A stretch of 64,000 nucleotides of DNA from Apostichopus japonicus (Eukaryota > Echinodermata > Holothuroidea > Aspidochirotida > Stichopodidae). The position numbers were made by a program, and so were the translations under genes. Positions 57,221 to 64,000 of the stretch are shown here, in pieces (positions within the stretch are counted from its first letter, which is position 1; each line of letters starts with the position of its first letter). The DNA is taken from NCBI RefSeq assembly GCF_037975245.1, contig NC_092576.1, positions 26,301,611 through 26,365,610 of the forward strand, read 5' to 3'. The notes under the pieces are model-generated. The model was not told the origin of the DNA and did no database searches. It saw nothing but the letters and a program-made list of their open reading frames with translations.

Positions 57221-58309
57221 TCATGTCCAATACTGTACATGTATGTATGTTTTATCATTTGTAAAGCTCTCACTAGCATCTCTCTCTTATGGCATAGCCA
57301 ACTTATTAGCCAAACTGTCTGTGAACACTGGGGAATTTCCCAAACCCCCCACTGTGAAAAATAACAACTGAGAACCTGCTTTAGACTTGTAATGAAAATA
57401 AATCCTATACATGTCCTTGACAAACTGTGCTGTGTAGTAAAGTATCTGCACACTTAGTAGCATATACAGTGCTACACTGCAAAGAGTAGAATTTACCTGA
57501 GGCAATTATCTTCTGTCATTTGCAGTTCATCACATGCATGAAGCTTATGTGTATCATCATGGTACATGTACCAGCATATTAGCTCTGTGCCAAAGCACTC
57601 CGAACTGTAGGACAGTGTTTGATGTCTGTGATGGGGGAGGGGAAATGTGGGGGGAGGAGGGTGAAAAGATCAGTGAATTGTTTGGGAGAATTGGGACCTT
57701 GCTAGTCCATGTGAGTCTACCCGTAGTTGGATAATGATGATGAAACAAATGTTTTCAAGTGTTGTTTAATGTATTGTAATGTTAGTGACATTTCTTGACA
57801 TAGCTACTGATCAATTATAGTTCAATTTAAAAAAAAAATGAAAAAAAAAATTTTTTCAAGGTAGCTTAAACATTATTACATTATGTCCAAAATTAGTTAC
57901 TTAGTGGCACTTGTAAGATGTATCAAAGCAGAAACTGAAGGATCCACATGGAAAAGTTAATTTTTATCATTTACTCAGGACTACAGTGTCAGTTACAATT
58001 GGAAGAAATTACAAAATTTGAAGCATGTTTTGTTATTACGTCCATTAGACCAATGCTCTGTTTGATGATGAATTAAAAATATGTTTACCATTGATATTTA
58101 ACAAACCTATTTTTCAAAGTACAGGGTCATGGAGACCTCAAATATGAGGGATTCTTGTAGGTACCTGTAAAAACAGAAAAACAGTCTACACAACATTGTG
58201 TGTGTCTGCTATTTCCTCCCAAACCAGCTATTGATCTCCCAAATTTACTGAAGCACCCTAGAAAAAGCTGTCCCATGGGTTAAGGCTCCACCAGCTGTAG
58301 GATATATAT

Positions 58310-59189
58310 CAGACCTGTCAACTCTCCCGGTTTTACTGAGAGACTCCCGGTTTTTACCCGAATCTCCCCGCCTCCCAGTTTCATATTCTATTGTGGCGGT
58401 TTTTATTGTTTCATCGCTTGCAAAATTTCTGAAAATAGCCAGCAGTTAGTCCTATATCGCGTAATATTAAGTGTAATCTAAAAATAGATTGATTGTTTAC
58501 AAACACGTTACGACTGACACAGTGCTGTGCGGGACTCTCAACCAATATCAGGCTGCTTTGTCAGTTCTCAGACTTCGCCCAATGTCGTTATTGTACGTTG
58601 GCCTTGGTCGAGTCCTGAAGTACAGTACAGTAGTACGGCGTGCACTGTGCATATGCCATGGTGCACAATAATAAACACAAGTTGTCACTTGTTTGTATAT
58701 GCGGCGTACCGAATGTGTGCAGTTCGCATGTAGGCTACTTGTATACGACCAAAAAAACAGTTCAGTTCTATGCCGGCACACACTTTACCGGCGTCCTCCT
58801 CGATGCTAGGTGAATATCACGTGAAAAACTACGATTTCAGAAACGGCTGTTTCAAACATCTCACTAATTCTTTTGTCGACTTTAATCCCTATTCATTGAG
58901 CACAATAGCATAACCTGCGTATAAACTCGTACAGGGATTATACGAGGTGTCTACGTGGCAATTTTTTTTTCAACGATTTTATACGCGTATGTACTTGTTT
59001 ATACGATCATTATGCGCGAACACATGTCCAGTTATACATGAGTGGTACTGTAGACTATTTATTTAGAAGTATTTATACAATTTCAGTTAAAAATGACCAA
59101 TCTCCCTATTTTCCCGTTATTCTCCCGGTTTTTTGGCCCTGAAAAATGTTATTCTCCCTATTTTGGGGTCAAACAGGTTGACAGGTCTG
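58310..59189. mobile_element. MITE with CAGACCTGTCAAC terminal inverted repeats
   Basis: An 880-bp insertion starting CAGACCTGTCAACTCTCCCG and ending with the inverted copy GTTGACAGGTCTG. Both ends carry further CTCCCGGTTTT words, here also as TCTCCCTATTTT. The flanks are ATATATAT and ATATATTG, so a duplication of 6-8 bp is possible but ambiguous in AT repeats. There is no transposase. CAG.CCTG-type ends with TSDs of about 8 bp suggest a non-autonomous hAT relative; this is inference. It lies in intron 3 of the Kolobok-like gene copy 2. Confidence 0.7.
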
Positions 59190-59437
59190 ATATATTGATA
59201 TAACAGATTTATTGAAATCTTTTGTAATTGTGGGATGTCAAGTGAGCTACTTGGTATCCCAGGACTCCATTACTTCAAATGAGTAGCTTACGGTACATCC
59301 AATATCATATCAGTTGCTAAGTACTATTATCTTTCTGAAGGATGTTTTCTCAACTGTTTATTGTTCCTTGCTGAAAGGCATTCAGGTTGGCATGTGTCTG
59401 TATGGGTGAGTGTACATGTTGTGTGACACTTAAGCTT

Positions 59438-59835
59438 GTATGCACGATAACCAAAGCAAATGATCATTTACCATACTTATCGTGTGGGTGGCCCATAGTT
59501 AGTTCATAAACCCTATTGATGTTGTTGCTGAAACACTAATACTAATGAGGTGACATGGTCAATTGTCAAAATCTTTAAATGGCTATAACTCGGCACAATA
59601 GGTCAAATACTCTTAAAACTTGGTATGGTGATACACTCGCTCCAATTCCTAATCTATGTTGCAAATGATATCATGAATATTCATTAGGAGGTGGGGCTGA
59701 GTTATTTCAATATGTAAAGTTTGTATGCACTATAACTCAACAGGGAATGATTGCCATTCTTGCCATGTGTGGGTGGGTGTATGAACCCTATTGATTTTGG
59801 TGCTTATCATGAATATTAATTCGGTCATTGGTTCA
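59438..59835 (+). repeat. Three diverged tandem units of about 135-155 bp
   Basis: Units start near 59438, 59573 and 59727 with GCACGATAACCAA, GGCTATAACTCGG and GCACTATAACTCAAC. Each continues through a 'CTTGGCATG'-like word and 'ACCCTATTGAT', then 'ATGAATATTAAT' and 'GGTCAA'. A single related unit lies at 63748-63885 (GATAACTCACCAATGG ... ATGAATAATTATGAGGTCA). No coding potential. Confidence 0.6.
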
Positions 59836-61665
59836 AATATGAGTATTAACGATGAGTAGCTTCAGTGTTTGACGAAATTTGAGCTTCTAATTTACGTACA
59901 AATTATTTTTTAAAAGCATAATGCATTTTTGTATCTTTATATTACACATTGTATCACTTACAATTTACATATACTTTTCAATGTATTTATTGTTTCCCAC
60001 AGTAACAAACTGGAGATCAGTACAGTAGAGGAAGACATCTTTCAGTTAGAAGAAAAAAGTGAGAATGGCAGTGATACTGACAGTGAAGAGGAGACTGCAG
60101 CAGCTGCAGATGAAAGGCAACTCACACCCATTGCAGGAGTCAAAGCAATTGTTTGGGTTGACCAAATCCTTAAGCTCCTGCGAGATATCAATGGCACTGT
60201 GTGCAAGCATTCCTTTTGTACAGTATACAACAAACTTTTGTGGTTCTGCTGTGGTTGTTAAATGGAAATGTGGGGAAAAGTACCACCCCAGTGGTACTTG
60301 GTGTTGACAGCCAAAGCTGCGTGGAATGTATGCAGGGAACTTACAGCTAGCTGCAGGGATTGTCGTTTCAGGCAACAGCTTCACAAAAACAGGCCAGCTG
60401 TTCAAAAGCATGAACTTGAAATGTATTTCTAAGGACACCTTCTTCAGGGTACAGAAATTGTATGTCGCCCCAGCTGTTCAAGAGATGTGGGAAAAGATGC
60501 AGGAGACCCTGTTTTCTTCACTGAGGGACAAAGAAGTAGTTGTGTCTGGTGATGTCCGCAACGATTCTCCTGGACATAGTGTACAGTACTGCACTTACAC
60601 TATGATGGAAGAAAGCAGTGGTAAGGTCCTGCATATGGAGATTGTAGATGTAAGGGAAGCTGCTGGGAAAAGCCCAAGCATGGAAAAGATAGGCTTCACC
60701 CTATCATGGATTTTCTCATGGAGAGAATCAATGTCGAAGAGGTTGTGACACTTGGCCACCTTCAGATTGCTGCTCTCATGAGAAATTGTTCGAAATATGA
60801 AGGCATCATCCACCAAAATGATGTATGGCATGGTAGCAAAAGCTTCACCAAAATGCTCACGAAAGCTGCCAAGGCAAAAGAGAACAAAACGATTTTGGAG
60901 TGGATGCCAGCCATCAGGAAACATTTTTGGTTTTCTTCCAGCAGTTGTGATGGAGACGAGAAGAAGCTGAAGGCATCCCTTCTCGGCATCCTTCACCATG
61001 TTGTCAATGAGCATGAGTGGGCTCTTGGAGCATATGGGTTTCCGGGTAAGTGTGCTCATGAGGAAATAGATGAAGGGGAGCATGACAAGGCCTGGCTGAC
61101 CAAGGGATCAGCAGCACATAAAACCTTAGCGAGGTTGCTGACTAGCAAACGCTTTATGAAGAAGTTAGCATACTATAGGAACTTCAGGCATACCGGCAAC
61201 CTGGAGTCATTTCATAATCATTTACTTATGTACGCACCAAAGCGACACTCTTACGGGTTTGTTGGGTTTGCTACTCGAAGTAAGCTTGCAGCGATTGACA
61301 CCAACTACCATGCTGATCGTGAGCAAGCTGTCACCAAGGACGGAAATCTACGATACAGGTGCAAATATAGAAAGCGAACCCGCTGCCAAGCGATTAATAA
61401 CACCTGGCCACCTTTCTCAGCATGTCTCCCTCGCGCAAGATGATCCAAGAAGGATCCATCCAAGGATATCTATGCTTCCAAGGTCATCATTAGATGAGCT
61501 TGTAAAGGATCATCTCAGTCGCTTTTCACCCCAGCGGCAGATATCTGAACAACCCCCAGAGTGAAGAAACCCATACATTTTTTGTAGTTTCATTGGTGTA
61601 ATTGTAGTAATTTAGCTGTTGCCATTTTCAATATATCATATATCACTTTCATTTTTTTGACTGTA

Positions 61666-61743
61666 TTGCTTTTTACGTGACCCGTCATACGGGATACAAA
61701 ACGTCACGGCCAAACGGCACTACCAAACCATCCCATTCTTTTG
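61666..61743 (-). mobile_element. Ultra-short (78-bp) family A insertion
   Basis: Bases 61675-61740 are identical to 2337-2402, the last part of the family A 3' UTR, and the sense 3' end reads GGGTCACGTAAAAAGC. The flanks carry TTGACTGTA at 61657-61665 and 61744-61752, a 9-bp target-site duplication. This is a LINE copy 5'-truncated to its final ~75 bases. It lies about 100 bp downstream of the Kolobok-like reading frame. Confidence 0.85.
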
Positions 61744-61744
61744 T

Positions 61745-64000
61745 TGACTGTAATACCTTCAACAAGTCTGTTTTCACTCGTGTTGCAAAATATGTGAGAT
61801 TCATAAAAAAAAATACACATCAAAACCACAATGCTTTCAAATATTCTGATTGTGAATGTGTAATTTCAACTGGTTTTTAATTGTTATTGTTTTACTGTGC
61901 TGGCAGCATATGTAGAAAAATGTATTTTGCCATTGAGGCTGTGTTAGTTATGTATGTGTGTGTGAAAGGAGCAAGGCAAGATCACCATAAGTAATTAGTT
62001 ATCATATCGGACTGATATAGTTGCACTACTCATTCATTTTCCAGAGCGCTGTATTTATCTGTACTTGAACAGGAGCGTTAATCAAGTCTTGCCTAATACT
62101 TTTTTCTAATGACATGTGGTATTTAAAAAAAAAAATTATGGCTAATATGGAAGTTGTGGAATGTTGTGTAACAGAATGTATGTTACCCTTGTCTAGTACA
62201 CTATACAACATAGTGGTAAATTTGTTGTAACCAAGCGAGAGGTGGGAAGTTTGAATATGCTTCCTTATATACTTTATTTATTTGTTTATACTATTGTTTA
62301 CAAAATACACTTGGTATGGTTTGTAGGCTATTGCCTTTGGAAAATTTTGATGGTTGTTAAATCCTCTGACCTCACATATATGTATCATGTGAGGCCCTCA
62401 ATCACTAGGGTCATGTAGTCTTAATGCTCTATCCATCCATAAATAATGATGGTAAAATCATTCCCCTGCTGAGAGGGTCGCATGAGAAAGTGTCACGAAC
62501 ACATGCATACAATATGCCTATTAGAATGGGGTACCCCCTCTCCTCTGGTTCAGTCAATTGATTTTCCATTAGTTTCTAGCGTAAACCATTTCATTGTATG
62601 TGTATTTTAAATTAATTGCCATGAATTGTGATAATTTCCTCATGGGGAAAAGGTTTGTTAAGTTGTTTTATTAGAAAAGAACGACATCATCACTGGTTTG
62701 ATGGTGTTTCAAAGAATATTTGTTATAATAATCCATTTCACATTGTTAACTGCATCTATAGTCTAAGTTTGTTCTTAGTTGTTCAATTAACTGATATGTA
62801 ATGGCATGTATGGTCTACTACTTTCATTTTGTGAAAATGGTGCAAATGTAAAAACAAGATTGTTTCTACTTTGTTTTTAGCTGCTGCTAGGAATCACTTT
62901 TACAATGTTGATATATATGGTCAGTTGTTATACTGTTTAGTTATCACCAGGCCTGGATGAAACTAATAAAATCTTAATGCAGCTCTTACTTTTCTATGTA
63001 TTAAAAAAATTGTAAAGTTGATTACTTTGTAGCAAAGTGAGAATTTTAACTTTTCATTTTTGTTTTAGTAAAATGCAGTTCTTAAATATATTTTTTAGAA
63101 AGAATTTCATTTCATTTTCATTGTTGCATTTATTTGTTTTATAACATAACAGTACAATTAAGTCAAAGAACAAATACGTGAATGGACGTGACCTTAAAGA
63201 AGAGAAGCAACATAGTAGGAAAAACCCCCAACAATATAGACAAGAAGAATTTCATAAATGTACCCTACCCCACCATCCCTATGTCACCATAAGGCTACAA
63301 AAGCTCACATGAACATAGCGCTTGAGATTAATGAAATGGTTCAAGATATATTTAACTTGTGATAACAGCTTTCTGGAAAAACTTAATGAGATTCCACAAT
63401 GTATGCTGCTGTCAAAAAAACACATGAGTGATCACCCACTCCCCCCTTCCCCTCCCCCATATGTAATAGTGTGACAGGGTAGTACATCAAGACACCAATA
63501 TAACTTTCCACATAATCAAGTGAATCAGTGAAGTTTATCAATTGTATTTGCCAGCACAAGCTTGGTTGAGTAACCAGGACATAAACCAAACTGATGTTAG
63601 GGAAATATGCCAGGATACAGAACATTAGAAAAACGGTTTTAATTGCTGACTATTTTGAGCAACTCCCATTTTGATTTCTTGCCTGTATAGGCTCAAGGAA
63701 TCTATGTGTTCGTGATAGCGCGCGTGTGTGTGTGTATGAAACGCCATTGGCCCGTAAACATGATAACTCACCAATGGCAAGTGGGATTGAAGTCATTCCT
63801 TGGACATAGATGCACCATACTGTATGGAAGAACCCTCCTGATTTTGTTGCTCATTCTCATGAATAATTATGAGGTCACAGGGTCAAGCCAAAAAAAATCT
63901 TAAAATAGTAACTCTTTAAGCAAAAGTCATAACTTATTTATACTTGTTATTAATATATATAACTTCACACACCCCTCCCCCCCCCTTCACCTTGTACGTG
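61745..64000. other. Intergenic stretch, no gene recognised
   Basis: AT-rich sequence with short unsupported frames. The only structure I can name is the single diverged repeat unit at 63748-63885. The window ends in a C-rich run near 63972-63985. Confidence 0.5.

Larger units (their letters stand above)
52606..61564 (+). pseudogene. Kolobok-like transposase gene, copy 2 (four coding exons)
   Basis: Exons 52606-52670 (ATG 52654), 55166-55263, 56479-56626 and 60003-61564 join in frame with GT...AG borders: CSPRYMSSVHTQTESDD, ALTSTPIKGHGGRLSFPS, CDEDLQPLDQELGEVEAS, then NKLEISTVEEDIFQLEEKSE. The transposase core shows GMYAGNLQLAAGIVVSGNS, TFFRVQKLYVAPAVQEMW, SGDVRNDSPGHSVQYCTYTM, QIAALMRNCSKYEGIIHQND, VWHGSKSFTKM and NLESFHNHLLMYAPKRHSYG. 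Frameshifts lie near 60225, 60690 and 61385, with a TGA at 60306-60308. Where copy 1 has VTDAHVQI this copy has VTLGHLQI, so one putative catalytic Asp is replaced. Intron 3 (56627-60002) carries a MITE. Overall identity to copy 1 looks like roughly half, so the two are not recent duplicates. Confidence 0.8.

Noticed and set aside
1-64000. CRISPR arrays, bacterial operons or phage genes
   Set aside because: Introns, LINEs and animal-type transposons throughout. The tandem arrays lack regular spacer structure.

Overview
This is a eukaryotic window, almost certainly from an invertebrate animal. The base composition is AT-rich. Reading frames are split by introns with GT...AG borders, there are no bacterial-style operons, and nearly every recognisable protein belongs to a metazoan transposable element. 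Dense AGGCCTA/CCTAGGC words and the element mix (L1/Tx1-like LINEs, Kolobok-like, P/THAP9-like, hAT/ZMYM-like, PIF/Harbinger, Tigger/pogo) suggest a marine deuterostome, perhaps an echinoderm. That identification is a guess from sequence flavour. I see no convincing host gene.

Layout. At 2.1-7.8 kb a 4.9-kb L1/Tx1-like retrotransposon ('family A', minus strand, two ORFs) sits inside a 5'-truncated copy of a related LINE ('family B', plus strand). Both insertions have clear target-site duplications. At 9.5-12.3 kb a decayed PHD-finger and acidic-tract gene is interrupted by a gag-only element ('family C', minus). At 12.9-15.8 kb lies a P-element/THAP9-like pseudogene holding a fragment of family A. 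At 17.4-20.3 kb is a decayed transposase-like gene of unassigned type whose end sequence resembles the end at 12.3 kb. At 22.0-27.9 kb is a six-exon Kolobok-like transposase gene. A tandem array (29.1-29.8 kb), a LINE C-terminal remnant (31 kb) and a Tigger/pogo remnant (32.3-33.7 kb) follow. The last is abutted by a full-length family C copy (33.7-35.6 kb).

Two oppositely oriented arrays of GTCGCAGC/GCGACTTCGC words (35.6 and 38.8 kb) may be the arms of a foldback element. A hAT/ZMYM1-like transposase (39.6-43.9 kb) is broken by a rearranged family C insertion and by a solo LTR. A complete PIF/Harbinger element with terminal repeats, a Myb/SANT-like accessory gene and a convergent DDE transposase fills 44.6-50.0 kb. 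A gag remnant of another LINE lies at 50.5 kb. A second Kolobok-like gene (52.1-61.6 kb) carries a MITE in its third coding intron. A 78-bp scrap of family A is at 61.7 kb.

The most interesting material is the LINE set. Families A, B and C share a 5' leader word (GGAGTGCGGACGT) in the three cases where the 5' end is present, and a 3' terminus CACGTmAAAAGC. Family C appears to be B-type ORF1 joined to the last ORF2 codons and 3' UTR of B. The same junction is seen more than once, which points to a mobilised 'half-LINE' lineage similar in principle to mammalian HAL1. Most coding regions carry frameshifts or stops, so the window reads as a transposon graveyard with a recoverable nesting order.
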